64,000 nucleotides of DNA from Cyclaneusma minus (GCA_037179335.1 JAKZHN010000035.1:186001-250000); one strand, 5' to 3'. Shown: positions 22,859-34,853, counted from the first letter of the stretch. Notes: a model not told the origin generated them from the sequence alone. Numbers and translations: made by a program.

Positions 22859-23014
22859 TCAGCCACGCATAGCTCTAATCCGGCCCTTCAGTCCGCACAA
22901 GTTGATGCCGAAGAGACGGAAGCGCCAGGCTGGCTTGTGGACGCCGTGGCGGTCGGCTGTGACAGTGCCGCCTGCGTTGTTGCTGCCGACTGACTTGCTG
23001 TAGAAGAAAGGCAT
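22859..23014 (-). CDS. possible small protein, 51 aa
   Basis: A short minus-strand frame starts at the ATG at 23014 with adenines just before it (a favourable context) and ends in TGA at 22859. It begins MPFFYSKSVGSNNAGG and has a basic, Trp/Phe-containing middle (KPAWRFRLFGINLCG). No signal peptide and no family recognised. The balanced composition is unlike the low-complexity frames around it, but 51 codons can arise by chance. Real-gene status is uncertain. Confidence 0.3.
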   Translation of the reverse strand: MPFFYSKSVGSNNAGGTVTADRHGVHKPAWRFRLFGINLCGLKGRIRAMRG

Positions 23015-23787
23015 TTTGGGCGACGGGATGCGAGATGGTAGTCTGATGACCGTTGATTGATAGTTACAGAGCCGCCGTAGGGACTCGATGACTGATGGTG
23101 ATGGCCGGAGTAGGTGGTGATATGTGGTGGTGTCTTGGATGAATTGAGGACTGCTGCGACGGATCTCGAGATGCGGATTCCTGGTTACTGGTTCCGGTAT
23201 GAGGAGGAGAGGAGGTGTTGTGTGAAGGGGTGGAGTTGCACAACTTGGAGTTAGAGTAATTCGAATCGTAGGGGTGTTGAGTTGTATTCTTGTAGGGTTG
23301 TGGTCACTACGGGTGAATGCCAGCTGATTGTATCGCAGTGTTTTCAGGGTATCGCAATGTTTTCGAAGTTGTTTCCGAAAGTTTCAAATCGCGGAGGGTG
23401 TGATCATCGTACTGCAATGTGCGCCTCCCCCATACTTTATTTGTTGACACCAGTCGAGACCGGTGACGTTGTTGGTCCAGGCGGAGATGCGACCAAGGAA
23501 GCCACGTCTTGGCATCCATCTGGAGCTGGTAGCCGCGATGGCGTTTTGAAAAAACCTCTAAATTCCAGCATCTCAGTTGTGGAATGTGACTCAACTTTTC
23601 TGTATTACACTCACGAGTGCATGTCCTCTGTACCTGGCTGGCACAAACTGATTTGATGCAGACCTAAAAACTTGACCTGTCGATCGAGGTCCTCGGAAGC
23701 TGTACATCGGATGACAAGCTACTAACCGACCTTGCTTGGTATATATGTCGCCTGCTGTGCAATCCACTGCTTCCAAGAACCGATATT
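23015..23787. other. intergenic
   Basis: Nothing recognised. G/T-rich on the plus strand around 23040-23280. Downstream flank of the CDK8 gene. Confidence 0.45.
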
Positions 23788-25381
23788 TCAATTCTCCCTC
23801 ACTCTTTTCGCAGGCCTTGCCAAGCTGTCGTCTGGCAATCCACTTCTCTTCGTACCCGGCAAACTCGACGTTCGGATATCATTGTCATCTTGGCTGACCC
23901 GGCGATGCGGGTACTCTGCTTTTATGCCTTCAAAGCAATTATTCGACACCTTGTCCCCGCTTGCAAAGAAAGGATGTTGTAGTGCTTGTTGCGCCGTGAG
24001 CCGTTTTTCGGGATCGTAGTCCAAGAGTCCGGAGAGCAGCTTATAGCCTTCGGGTCCTAGTGAGGCGTTGGAATTCTGAGGTGCTGAGGTTGGCGCAAGA
24101 GAGTTGATTGTTGAGTTGTACCATTTCTCCAACGAAGATCCAGCCCGAACATGTGCGGGTACGTTCAGCGAGGGTAGTTGATTGTATTCTGGCATCGACA
24201 CGAGATTGGGCCATTTCTCTTTGGTCGGCATGCCCATGATGTCGACAATCTTTTGCATTTGATTTCGCTGGAAAGGCACGGTTTTCTTGGAGTCCATCTT
24301 GGCTTCTTCTCCTTTGAAGATGGGTCGGAGGGATAGTAGCTCGGCGAAGATGCAGCCTACTGCCCACATGTCGATCGCTGGGGTATAGTGTCTGCTACCA
24401 AGTAGTAGTTCGGGAGCTCTGTACCAAATAGTGACCACGACCTTGTCTCCACTGAAAAGGGAGTGTAAGGGTTTGTAGAAAAGTCGGGCAAGTCCCAGAT
24501 CCCCAATCTTGACTTCTCCGGATGATGTGACCATAATATTGGCGGGTTTCAGGTCCCGGTGGAGTACCCAGTTGGCGTGAAGGTATTGACAACCGTTCAG
24601 TAGCTGAAACATGATACTCTTCACAGTGGCTGGTGGAATAGGATGTCTCGTAGGCTGTGTATGGTGATGAATGATCTGTAGCAGGTCATGCTCTGCGTAC
24701 TCAAACACCATGAAGATGCATTTGTCTTCAAGAATAATCTCAACGAGTCTGATGACATTGAAATGGCTCAGCTCTGAACACAAAGCCATCTCACGTACCG
24801 CAGACTGTGAAATTCCAGTGTACTGGATCTGCTCGCCTTCCTTGTCTGGCTTGAATTTCTTAATGGCAAATTCGCCCGGCTGGCCATGGCGACCGACAGC
24901 TTTGTAGACTCGGCCATAAGTACCACTGCTGATGAAGCCAATGACTTTATACCGGTCAATCACGCAGACCTTGCTTTGGTAGCCTATAGGTCCGACTCGG
25001 CTATCCGCTGGATCTGTATTTTGTTAGTAAGCCTGGCAGATACGGGAAGCAGGAAGACGGAACAAGACCGAGGAGATTGAAAGCTATCAGCAACTGAACG
25101 CCTGAACGGAAACATGCTGGACAAAAGCCAAGCTCGCCAAAAATCGACGGGATGAAAAGTTCCCGAGAAAACCACGGGACCGAAGGAGTAGCCCTACACA
25201 GACTCGGGAAGCTCGGTTTGCAAGAGGTTGAAAATACGCAGGCTCAAAGTCTTGAGGAATGTGAAGAAGAGCAAGTTCGAGTACCTTCAAAGGCCTGCTG
25301 GACGCTTCTCTTTAAGGTAACTCTCGCGGAGGCGGAGGCCGGACCGCTAGTCGTCGAAGAGGGCGGGTTGGTAAAACTCAT
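23788..25381 (-). CDS. ssn3: Mediator-associated cyclin-dependent kinase CDK8 (Ssn3/Srb10), 440 aa
   Basis: Catalytic subunit of the Mediator kinase module, acting on RNA polymerase II transcription factors in the nucleus with cyclin C. Glycine loop ISSGTYGRVYK, catalytic loop HRDLKPANIM, and a DLG in place of DFG (IGDLGLARLFYKP), all normal for fungal CDK8; VVTIWYRAPELLLG closes the activation segment. The fungal insert FKGEEAKMDSKKTVPFQRNQMQ and the tail RRVSQDDNDIRTSSLPGTKR are diagnostic. The helix usually written SMSACRE is SQSAVRE here. Main exon 25013-23788. I propose a first exon 25381-25285 (MSFTNPPSS..), whose phase-1 end joins exactly to give 441 codons with stop. That implies a 271-nt intron, so the first 33 residues are less certain than the rest. 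Confidence 0.9.
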
Positions 25382-26159
25382 AACTCAGTGGCACTTGCAG
25401 CGTCACCCCAAAGCCGTTACTTCGGTGTATGCAGGGAACGGCAGGGCGGCTGAGCTGGTTGAATGGAGATGTGGGGCGCAGATGCGTGGAGAAGGCGTGC
25501 CGGCTTGTTGGCGTTTGCAGAGAGATCGCTTTGGGGGGGTTGCAGCCGGGAGGACCGGATCTCGTGATCGACACCCTCAATCTGACATTTCCAAGTGCTC
25601 AACAGCCGCGGGCTATCAGTCTGCAGCGGGACGGGACGTGTCAAATGGCCTGATATTGGCGGATATTGGCTGCGGTATACGACTAAAGGGTCACTCGATG
25701 CAGAGTAAGTTGCACTGAGTCTCGGGGAAAGGTAATCATCCGCCTTGGTGGTCCGGTCCAGCTGAGCATCCAAGAAGATTATGCCGGCTTTTGGTTTTGC
25801 TATCCGGCGGTGATAAAGCGATGGCAACGAATAAGAAATTCGATTGTAATAAAATCTGCATATAGGGATGCTTACTCAACGCTGGCCCCCACGCCAAGAC
25901 ATTTTTGAGATCTTGACACGTGCGCAATGTTTCACCTTGTGAGAGCCTATGTGTTCAGGCATCAAGATGACGACAGACGTTCAATGCGTTCAATGCGTCG
26001 TCAACAACACTGCAAGTTGGCAACGACGAGGGGAAACAGACAGGAGCTTGTGTAGAAATCGAGAGAAACTTACACTCGTTATACATCCTAGTGCCTAAGA
26101 TGATCTTTTAGTTCTCCAATTCCTCAAACAGCTTGTAAGACTGTCCTCACGCCATAAAC
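25382..26159. other. divergent promoter region of CDK8 and sugar transporter
   Basis: No gene seen. A plus-strand frame at 25152-25718 overlaps the CDK8 first exon and has no family text. A duplicated GTTCAATGCG lies near 25979. Confidence 0.45.
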
Positions 26160-27780
26160 ATGGGCTCGTCCGGTATCCGACAGTGCCTTCGAGATGTCAC
26201 ACCCTACCTCTGCATAGCCATCCTGATATCCACCCTCGGAGTCCTTCAGTTTGGCTACCACTTGGTCAGTATACGCTTCACTGAACAGCCAAGGGCTTGC
26301 AACCTACCAATCCAATTCTGCTTCACTACTCGAATCAAATGCTGACATCAACTACATGTAGTCCGAATTCAACGCTCCCCAAGATGTCCTCACATGCAAG
26401 AAGAAATCAATCAGTCTTTCTCAATCTATGCTTTCCAAGTTCAAAAGCCATGATGTACAAACCACCGGTCTCACTCAATGCATCAGCATGGATGACTCGC
26501 AATTCGGCCTCGTATCTTCCATCTTCACCCTGGGCGGCCTGCTTGGTGCTCTTTCAGGGGGCCCCATCTCAACTCGCTACGGCCGTCTCCTTGCCATGCG
26601 TTTGACTAGCGTAGTCTACATCATCGGCTCGGTCATGGAAGCTCTCAGTACCAATATTCCCGTAATGGCCATCGGCCGGATCTTCAGCGGTATTGGTGCC
26701 GGCGCCTCCACCGTTATTGTCCCTCTCTACATAGCAGAAATTGCGCCGCCGAACGAAAAGGGGCTCTTCGGAGCACTGACTCAGATCACGATCAATATCG
26801 GTATCTTGTTCACTCAAGTTCTTGGGTATTTTCTGAGTAGAGGCAGTATGTGGAGGATCATCCTAGGTGTTGGGGCTGGTCTTGGTACACTTCAGGGACT
26901 GGGATTGTTTATCATCCCTGAATCGCCCGCCTGGCTCGCAAACCACAAGAACCCTCAACAAGCAGCGAAGAACCTCCAACGGATCCGCGGCAAAGATGTC
27001 TCTATCAAGGATGAAATCGCCGCCTGGGACGTTCCCATCGACCCCTCAGAAGAAGAGGAGGGTCTCCTCTCTTCTCCCGACGCCGGAGTACGACCGTCGT
27101 CCATCCGTAGCAACTCCAGCAAGAAATCCGTCGCACAGGTCTCCATCTACCAGGCCTTCAAAGATCCTCTGTACCGCCCCGCAATCATCGCGGTCGTCGG
27201 CGTAATGACAGCCCAGCAATTTACTGGCATCAACAGCATCATCATGTATTCCGTCTCTCTCCTCAGCACCATCCTCCCCACCACCTCCGCCCTCCTCACC
27301 ATCCTCGTATCCCTCGTCAACCTCGTCGTCACCGTCCTCTGCTCGCCCCTCGCCGACCGCATCGGCCGCAAACGCTGTCTCCTGCTCAGCATAACCGGCA
27401 TGGGCACTTCTTCCCTCCTCCTCGCCTTCTCCATCCTCTTTTCCCAAAAGATTCTCAGCGCCATATTCGTCGTGCTCTTCGTAGCAGCCTTCGGCGTCGG
27501 GCTAGGCCCCGTACCGTACATTCTGAGCAGCGAGCTGGTGGGACAAGAGGCTGTAGGCGCAACGCAGAGTGTGGCGTTGGCGGCGAACTGGATTGCCGCA
27601 TTTATCGTTGCGCAGTTTTTCCCAATGCTGAATTCTTGGCTGGGTGGGAACGGATACGTGTATTTCATTTTTGCAGGCATGGCTGTGCTTTATGGTGTCT
27701 TTGTGGCGGCATATGTTCCGGAGACGAAGGGGATGCGGGATGCGGATGAGGTTTGGGGGAGGACGATGAGAGTTGATTAG
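26160..27780 (+). CDS. MFS sugar transporter, 507 aa
   Basis: Major facilitator of the sugar porter family, 12 predicted membrane spans, close in style to fungal vacuolar/glucose transporters. Family marks: LQFGYHLSEFNAPQDV in the first loop, GRLLAM after span 2, PLYIAEIAPPNEKGLFG before span 5, PESPAWL ahead of the central loop, QQFTGINSIIMYS in span 7, DRIGRKRCLL after span 8 and PETKGM at the end. The central loop (about residues 225-265) is acidic then Ser-rich. Two exons, 26160-26264 and 26362-27780, phase 0, 508 codons with stop. The donor is GTCAGT, less common than GTAAGT but it gives the exact family join HLSEFNAPQ. Substrate and membrane cannot be fixed from sequence. Confidence 0.9.
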
Positions 27781-28594
27781 GGGCTTTGTTTACCTGGAAT
27801 ATTGACCGCGGGAGTGGGTTTGCGCTTCTGCTGCTTGGAGCCTTGAGACTGCGCCTGAGCGGTGCTCGAGTGTACATTATGTATCAAAATCGAAAGTGAG
27901 ATATCGTTCGAACCCGCACTTTGGTGTAGTGGGAGCTTACTCGTTTCAGTGCTTTGACAGTGTGGGTGGAAAAAAGTCTGAATACGGCATACAGTCTCCG
28001 CTGGATTGCAAATATCCCAAATAACCAGGAATATTCCAGATGCTTTGGAATATTCCAGGTGCTTTGAAATATTCCAAGTTATTGGGAATACTCCTGGTTA
28101 TTTGGGATAATTACAATTATTCGGAGACTGTAGACCGTATTCAGACTTTTTTCCCTCCCACTGTACGTTCTGGCTTGCCGTCGGAGAGAGCTGGGGGTTG
28201 GAACCTCGTGTCAAAGGAAGAAATAAAGACTATCTTCCTGGTCCACCGTCGCGGTGGATTATATAGCAATCCTCTCTGTTTTGTTTTGTGCATTGCTTTT
28301 ATTTATGTTTTTGTCTCTGTTTTTGATACCGTTAGAGGTGAAAGTGCGCCTCTTCACATTCCGCAGGGAGCTGCCCCTGCCCGGCTTCAAGTTAAATCAA
28401 CAACCCCAAAAACTTTGTTGCACACCAAGGAGGGATCCGAAGCTGTGATACTTCAAAAACGAAAGATTCAAGTCTTGCGAACAGCGCCAACAGATAGAGC
28501 TCAAACCTACGGACACATTGATATATATTTCCTTATCAGCTTCCAGTTCCCTAAGCTATACTCCCATATCAAGAAAATCACAAGTCCACACCAC
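27781..28594. other. intergenic with inverted-repeat element
   Basis: Convergent spacer between the sugar transporter and the dehydrogenase, containing the 207-bp element at 27958-28164. Nothing else recognised. Confidence 0.5.
27958..28164. mobile_element. 207-bp inverted-repeat element, family A (MITE-like)
   Basis: Begins CAGTGTGGGTGGAAAAAAGT and ends in the near-complement, with about 42 bp of terminal inverted repeat that includes GTCTGAATACGG and CAGTCTCCG. TA follows the right end. The interior is a set of short palindromes of the form GGAATATTCC separated by about 15 bp. No coding capacity. Related copies are at 29343, 38239 and 39211. Confidence 0.85.
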
Positions 28595-30012
28595 TTACCA
28601 CGGAGGATTAACGCCATCATACAGAAAAAAGGTCTTCTTCGGCTTGTCCCCCTCCTCAATCTGAATATCCAAAAACTGTCCATTCTGTTCCTTTCCCGCC
28701 CCCACAATCTTCTCCAAGCACGCCCTCACCCCCTGCTCGACTGGCAGATCTGCCGGCGAAACACCCAACTCTTCCACTGAAGCGCCCATCTCGGTATTAA
28801 GCCACTGTACACTCCCCAGCACACATCAGCTCAAATTCCATTACCATGCTTCCCGACCCCATTGCCATAAGTTATGCGAGATTTGGGTCTCCACTTTAAT
28901 GGGAAGAAAGGGGGGCAGGCAACTGTAGGGAAAAAGAGAAACATACACCAGGACTAAGCGCAAAAACCACAAACCCCCTATCCTCCAGCTCCATCGCATA
29001 CTGCACCGTAAGCATATTCTGCGCCGCTTTGGTGATCTTGTAGGCTGGACATGGCACAAACTGCACGATTCTTGCCCATTCAATAGAGCCTACCGTGCTC
29101 GATCTTACATCATGATTTCATGTTAGAAAATGCACTGGAATCCTCGCAAGGAAACTAGGAATTAAAGGGCTGCTGAACTTGTTACTCACATGTTTGCGAT
29201 TTTCTTCAGGTTGCCGAGAGAGAGGAGGGGGAGGAAAGCGCGGGTTACCCGATGTACGCCGAGGACGTTGACGGCGAAGCTCGATTCGAGGTTTTCGGTG
29301 TCCCTTGGTTTGTGGTTAGTGGATTACGTGAATTACTGCATACAGTTATCACGGCGAGACAAAAGTCTGAAACCCCCTGGCCCCTTCACTGCTTAGGGAT
29401 ATCCCAAATATTGAGAATATCCCCAGAGATCAAGAATATCCCCAGAGATCAATAAAAGCCTCAAAGATTATGAATATTCCAAAGAATGAAGAAAATCCCA
29501 GCTAACCGAAAAGAAAGAATAACAGTTTGACTGTCCGACAGCTTACTACTGCCACACGTCGACTTCAGGAAGGGGGTGCAGACTTTTGTCGCCCCACGGT
29601 AGAACCAAAATCTTTAAGTCCTTCGACAGTGTTTGAAATACCACCCAAATGTGGAAGAAAAGCAAGGCTCAGAGATTCCGGCTTATAAGCCTTATAAAAC
29701 TCACATGGTATGCACTCCCCCAGGAGAATACTGCACAATCCCAGCATTGTTCACCAAAACATCGAGGCCCTTACCACCCAAGTGTTCCTCTACTTCCTTA
29801 ACTGCTGCGTTGATAGATGTTTCATCAGTCACCTCGAGGCTGATGATGACGATTCGGCCAGACGAGTTCTGAGCGAGCTCTTCCAGAGAGGGAGCAGAGC
29901 CTCGTGCTGTTGCGAAGACGGTGCTCACTTCAGAGGCGGGACGGGATGCAAGTTGGCGGGTTAGCTCGAGGCCGATGCCGCGGGAGGCGCCGGTGATGAG
30001 GTAGGATGCCAT
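28595..30012 (-). CDS. short-chain dehydrogenase/reductase, 262 aa
   Basis: Classical SDR with NAD(P) motif TGASRGIG at residues 7-14, NNAG in DVLVNNAGIV, and the catalytic set Ser142/Ser143 (ANISSTVG), Tyr162 and Lys166 (PAYKITK). Substrate unknown; probably a cytosolic carbonyl reductase. Four exons on the minus strand: 30012-29705, 29303-29190, 29103-28947 and 28804-28595, totalling 263 codons with stop; all junction phases agree and restore family text. Intron 1 is 401 nt because a family A inverted-repeat element sits inside it (29343-29599); without it and its TA copy the intron would be about 140 nt. The C-terminus FLYDGVNPPW is typical. It lies downstream of an aldo-keto reductase on the same strand. 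Confidence 0.9.
29343..29599. mobile_element. 257-bp family A inverted-repeat element inside an intron
   Basis: TA flanks both sides (29341-29342 and 29600-29601). The ends share GACAAAAGTCTG in inverted orientation but are otherwise more diverged than the other copies. Interior holds GAATAT/CCCAGAGATCAA repeats, also family-like. It lies wholly in intron 1 of the short-chain dehydrogenase gene. Confidence 0.7.
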
Positions 30013-30570
30013 TGTGATGAGTTCTGGGGATTTGGTAGTTCTGTGAAGAAATTGAGGAACTTGTTGTTGTCTGGAAAAGCGGGGTTTTCTGGGGAATGCC
30101 CAGGATGTAGAAGGGACTTTGAGCTTTGGGACGGCATTGAATGGAGTTAAAACGTAAGGGATGGTGGTACAGGATCAGAGATAGGTACATTGTGAAGACT
30201 TGACACAGATGTATCTTCTAGCTTGTAGTTGGAGATGGAACATTTTAACCCTTGATGATTTCGAACTGCATGTAACGACCATGTCTCCAAGACGTACTCC
30301 CTCATATCACATAGTTTCCAGACACGGGACAAACCCATCATCAGACCTTTGACTGTATTGAAGATCAACGTTGTATTTCTAATGGATGATTTTCGCCCGT
30401 GCCGAGGTCCGGGAATCCCTTATGTACGCCACATGTCTGCGTTCAAGTCCTAAGTCTTAGGAGAGGATTTGTTGGTAAAATCATCGCTCACTGCTTTTCT
30501 CCTCTTTTATCCTCCACTAACTGAGAAATGTCCTCTCCTGTCGTTCTGTTGGTCCCGCTCAACGTCCCGT
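30013..30570. other. intergenic
   Basis: Spacer between the two minus-strand oxidoreductase genes; should contain the dehydrogenase promoter. No other feature seen. Confidence 0.5.
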
Positions 30571-31695
30571 TCAACCAAAGAGCGCTTTCTGCGTGTCATA
30601 AGTGTACTTCAAGTCCAAGTGCCAATAATTCGGCGTATCGGGCAGCGTAACCTTCCACGCCTCATCCAACGCCTTCACCAACTCTTCCGGCAATGGCCCC
30701 TTTTCACAAGCCTTCAGGTTCTCCTCCAGCTGACTGAGACTGCTAGCGCCGATAATCAGTCCATCATTGCCATTCTTGCTCACACCACGGACATTGAGTG
30801 CAGAATGATGCAAACACCACCTCAGCGCCGTCTCCACCATCGTCAAGCCATTCTTCTTCACCACAGGATCGATGATCGAAAGTGCCTTGAAAGTACTCTC
30901 CTTCCAATATCTGCTGCGATACATCTTGCCCATGGTACCCACGGCATCCGAATACCGTCCCGAACTCGGAAGTTCTTCTGCTGAATACTTTCCGCTGAAT
31001 AGACCGCCGGCAATGGGATTATATACCACGACATCGATGCCGTAACGGTGGCAGGCGGGAATCAATTCTTTCTCCAGGGAGCGCGTGATGGCGTTGTACA
31101 TGCCTTGGTAGATGCTAGGACGCACCCAGTTGTTGTACTTGCAGATCATGACAATTTCAGCGACTTCGAAGGCAGTAAAGTTGGAGAGGCCGAGTTGAAC
31201 GAATTTGCCTTCTTTGTGCATTTTGTCGACTTCGGCGAGGGTTTCGGCAAAGGGGACGGAGCGGTCTGCGGCGTGGAGGTAGAAGATGTCGACGCAGTCG
31301 GTACCGAGCTCTTTCAGGGAGGTCTCGACGTGGCCGCGGAGAACTTCAGGCTTGTGGGTGCCGGGTTCGCGGGGGTACATCTGAGATGGAGATGTTAGCA
31401 CTTACTTGATATCGACATGACGGGGTTTTTAGGAATGAGACTTGACAAAAATTACCTTGGTGGCGATCTGCAGACCACGCTCTTGCCATTTGGCCTCGCG
31501 GGTGAAGGCCTCTTGCTTGCCGCCGACATATACGCGGGCTGTATCGACTTCATTGTAGCCTTCCTTCTGGAGGTGGTCGAGGAACTTGTTGTATTCGGCG
31601 AGGTCGGTAACCCGGGCGCCAGCATCCTCATCGGGGCCGAAGGTCATCAGACCCAGGATGATACGTGGCTTGGGGTTCTGGGCGATGAGAGGCAT
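30571..31695 (-). CDS. aldo-keto reductase, aflatoxin-aldehyde-reductase type (AKR7-like), 349 aa
   Basis: NADPH-dependent carbonyl reductase with an (alpha/beta)8 barrel. The catalytic tetrad can be placed as Asp and Tyr in NEVDTARVYVGG, Lys in QIATKVMYP or close by, and His in IFYLHAADRSVP. KFVQLGLSNFTAFEV, YQGMYNAITR and VYNPIAGGLFSGKY are characteristic of AKR7-like fungal enzymes; GLIIGASSLSQLEENL binds the cofactor phosphate. Two exons on the minus strand, 31695-31456 and 31380-30571, phase 0, 350 codons with stop. No toxin pathway genes lie nearby, so general aldehyde detoxification is the simplest reading. Confidence 0.9.
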
Positions 31696-32529
31696 CTTGA
31701 AGTTTTTGAAGTTGAGAGTAGGGAGCTTGAGAAGGAGATGACTTGAGTTGAGAAGTAATTGGTTGAATGACCAAGATGGGGGAGACAGCGGAAGAGAAGT
31801 GCCAAGTGGATCTTCAGGGAGTAGAGAGAAGATGGAAGGGCTCAGACTTGAGAAGACAGAAGAAGTAGTGAGGGTTTCTGTTCTGAAACTACTTGCCGGA
31901 GGGGTAGAGGGGCAAATGTTTGTCGAACGGAGATGGAAGCTAAGGTGACGTATATCCGATGTGCCTTCTTAAGTCCTATCGCCGAGGTGTTGTGTCAGAC
32001 TCAGAAAGACCAAAGTCGGAATAGCTTCATACCTCATAACATTGACGTTACCTTTATTTAGCCTCTTAGTCCGCGCTCTCCTGCTCCGACCGCCGCCGAG
32101 ACTCGCGGGAACACCCATACATGATCTCGTAGGCTTCAGATCACGGGCGACCGGGCCAAGTCACATGGCCGCCTCTTCCTGCCATCTCTCGGACAGCCCG
32201 CCGTCAGACGGGAGGCGCACGGTAAAAGGTTTCTCGCGATAAGCTTCACGCTATCGTGCGCCGACAATCTTCCGGCCGGCTTGGCACAAACCTCGGGGAG
32301 TTCTCTATGGACTGATGCATCACAAGTCAAGCACGCAACCGCAATACTCAAAATACACCAATAAACGTGCTCCGTGAACTGCTTCAACCCCTGTTAAAGG
32401 CTTCTTGTGTTGCAGCATTTTTGACCTAATTCGGTAGCCTTATACCCACTTTTTCTCTCGCGTGATAGCCGCCTAAGCCGCCCCAGGCTCGAACTGCGGC
32501 CCTTCAACACCACGAGTCTATCCGCATGC
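31696..32529. other. divergent promoter region
   Basis: Between the aldo-keto reductase (minus) and the EamA-type transporter (plus). No gene recognised. Confidence 0.5.
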
Positions 32530-34150
32530 ATGTCTCATAGCCACCGTCACAAGATTCTTAGCGCCCCCCGAGCCTCAAATGCTGCTGAGTCGCTGAGCAT
32601 CGACCTTCCAAGAAGATCGGCCTCGACCTCGCCCATCCATTCCTCAGAACGAGCTGGCGCAGACTCGCAATCCCCTACCAACAGGGACGAGGACACTGAC
32701 GACCCGGACGACTTTGACTTCGACCACTTAGACGATATGGAGGACCGACGGCCGCCTTTCCACAGGCCCACCGATGGCAAGTCTGCTCAGCCCCTGCTGC
32801 ACAAGCAGAATCTGGATGGACGGGGGCGGACGGGCTACAATTCCCCAGACTCAGGGCCACGGCCGCCGATGTTGGCGAGGAGGTCGACATTTCGGAGTAG
32901 GAGTCCGGACATGCAGGCCAAGCTAGCAACGCAAAAGAAGTATTCGTATGCTGCCTTCTTTCTGGCTCTGAGCTTGGTGAGCTTTACAATTCAGACGGAA
33001 ACGGCCGTGTATATTCAACATGAATTGCACTGGGACAAGGCCTATTGCATGTTGTAAGTATCTGCCACTTTCTGCCACTTTCTGCCACTTACTATACCTA
33101 CAATACAATGCTGACTCCCCAACCAGGTATCTCACTCACGGCTCCTGGTCCCTTTTATGGCCAACCCAACTCCTCATCCTCCGTTTCCAGAAATGGAACA
33201 TGCCCTGGAAGACTTTCTGGCGGCGCCACGTCTACCTAATTCGCACCACCGCGCAAATGGTCGAAACCGGCCAACTCGACGTTCCACGCTCCCAAAAATC
33301 GCCCATCCCCTATATGCTGCGGAAAACAGCACTCGTCACCTGTGCGCTGACCGTCGCTGGCGGCTCCTGGTACGTAGCCGTCAACCTCACCACGCCCTCC
33401 GACCTCACTGCCATCTACAACTGCTCCGCCTTCTTCGCCTACGCCTTCAGCGTGCCCCTTTTACACGAAAAACTCCGTTTCGATAAATCCTTCGCCGTGC
33501 TCGTGGCGATCGTCGGCGTGTTGGTAGTAGCATACGGCGATGCCAAGCCGACAAAGCATGGCGGAAAGTCAGGAGGCTCTGTGGGCGGCGGGCCAGATAA
33601 GGAAGCCAGCAACCCCGCGCTAGGAAATGTGATCATCGGCGTAGGCTCCGTGCTATACGGATTCTACGAAGTGCTCTACAAGAAGCTCGCCTGCCCACCC
33701 GAAGGCACCTCCCCCGGCCGCGGTATGATCTTCGCCAACACCTTCGGCTCCCTAATCGGCATGTTCACGCTCCTCGTCCTCTGGATACCCTTACCCATTC
33801 TCCACCTCACGGGGCTCGAGAAATTCGAGCTCCCGCACGGCGAAGCGGCATGGATGCTCCTCATCTCCGTAATCATGAACGCCACCTTCTCAGGCAGTTT
33901 CCTGGTGCTTATCAGTTTGACATCGCCGGTGCTGAGCAGTGTAGCTGCTTTGCTGACGATTTTCATCGTTGCCATTGTGGATTGGCTGATCACGGGGGTG
34001 CCGTTGAGCGCGGCGGCTATTGTGGGTGGGATTCTGATTATTGGGGCTTTTGGACTGCTGAGTTGGAGTACATTTCGCGAGATGGCGGAGGAGAAGAGGA
34101 GGAAGGAGGTGGATATTGCGGAGTCTGATATGGATGATGATGAACCTTAG
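32530..34150 (+). CDS. EamA/SLC35F5-type drug-metabolite transporter, 515 aa
   Basis: Multi-span membrane protein of the drug/metabolite transporter superfamily, similar to SLC35F5 and yeast Thi74. The first ~140 residues are disordered, Ser/Asp-rich and cytosolic. About ten spans follow, for example YAAFFLALSLVSFTIQT, VAIVGVLVVAYGD, VIIGVGSVLYGFYEVLYKKL and AAIVGGILIIGAFGLLSW. LTTPSDLTAIYNCSAFFAY is the conserved core of the family. The tail is acidic (ESDMDDDEP). Two exons, 32530-33053 and 33127-34150, joined through a split Leu codon, 516 codons with stop. An out-of-frame ATG overlaps just upstream at 32526. Substrate unknown; Thi74 relatives are placed in mitochondria or vacuole. Confidence 0.87.
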
Positions 34151-34853
34151 ATGGGGCCATGGGCGGATTTGGCCCGATGCATGCTGTGATTGAATGAGCA
34201 ATGGCCCATTTTTTGACTTGAAGAGGGATTTAATATTAGAAAGTCCGGATAAGAGAGATGGCTTGGGTAAGCTGTCGTCATATACGTGGAGTACGGCTGC
34301 TGGCGTTTCTATCGGCCTGGAGGGAAATGGTCAGGCTCTGCTGGCATTTTTTGCGTTTGCATTTGCATCTTCTAGGGATCGTATCTCGAGTTCGTGATAT
34401 ACACATCCCGGGGGTGAACTGGAGTTCTCCTTTTTCCGCCCATAACGGAACAAATGACCATTTCACAAGATAAACAGATTTCACAAGACAAGCAAGCATT
34501 CGTCAGCCCCAATATGTTCGAACCTTAGAAGCTCTGAGTACCGAGATATAATATTTCAATACGTCGGACGTGCCGGTTTGCCAACCGAAGCCACTATGCA
34601 TGCTCGCTCGCTACTTGAACAGCTCAAACTCAAATCTCCATCCAGGAGTGAACACCCAAGACCACACACACATATGCCGACAACGCCATCGAGCACCGCT
34701 TGCAAGCCCACAATCATCTCTTACCCGCGCTTTCATGGTTTCTTGAAACCTTCGTAATAAAGAACTTTCCTCCCTACTAGAAAAGAAGACCGTTTGGTTG
34801 GACCGCCAAGTCTCAATGCCTAAAAACTTTATTTTCACAGACAAAAGCCATGG
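34151..34853. other. convergent intergenic spacer
   Basis: 3' flanks of the transporter and the Dsn1 gene. Nothing else recognised. Confidence 0.5.

Noticed and set aside
25152..25718. Plus-strand frame of 188 codons opposite the CDK8 first exon
   Set aside because: Begins with a non-standard context, low-complexity, overlaps a better-supported exon on the other strand.
27905..27945. GTTCGAACCC followed by TGGTGTAGTGGGAGC, reminiscent of tRNA T and D arms
   Set aside because: The order and spacing are wrong for a tRNA and no acceptor stem pairs.
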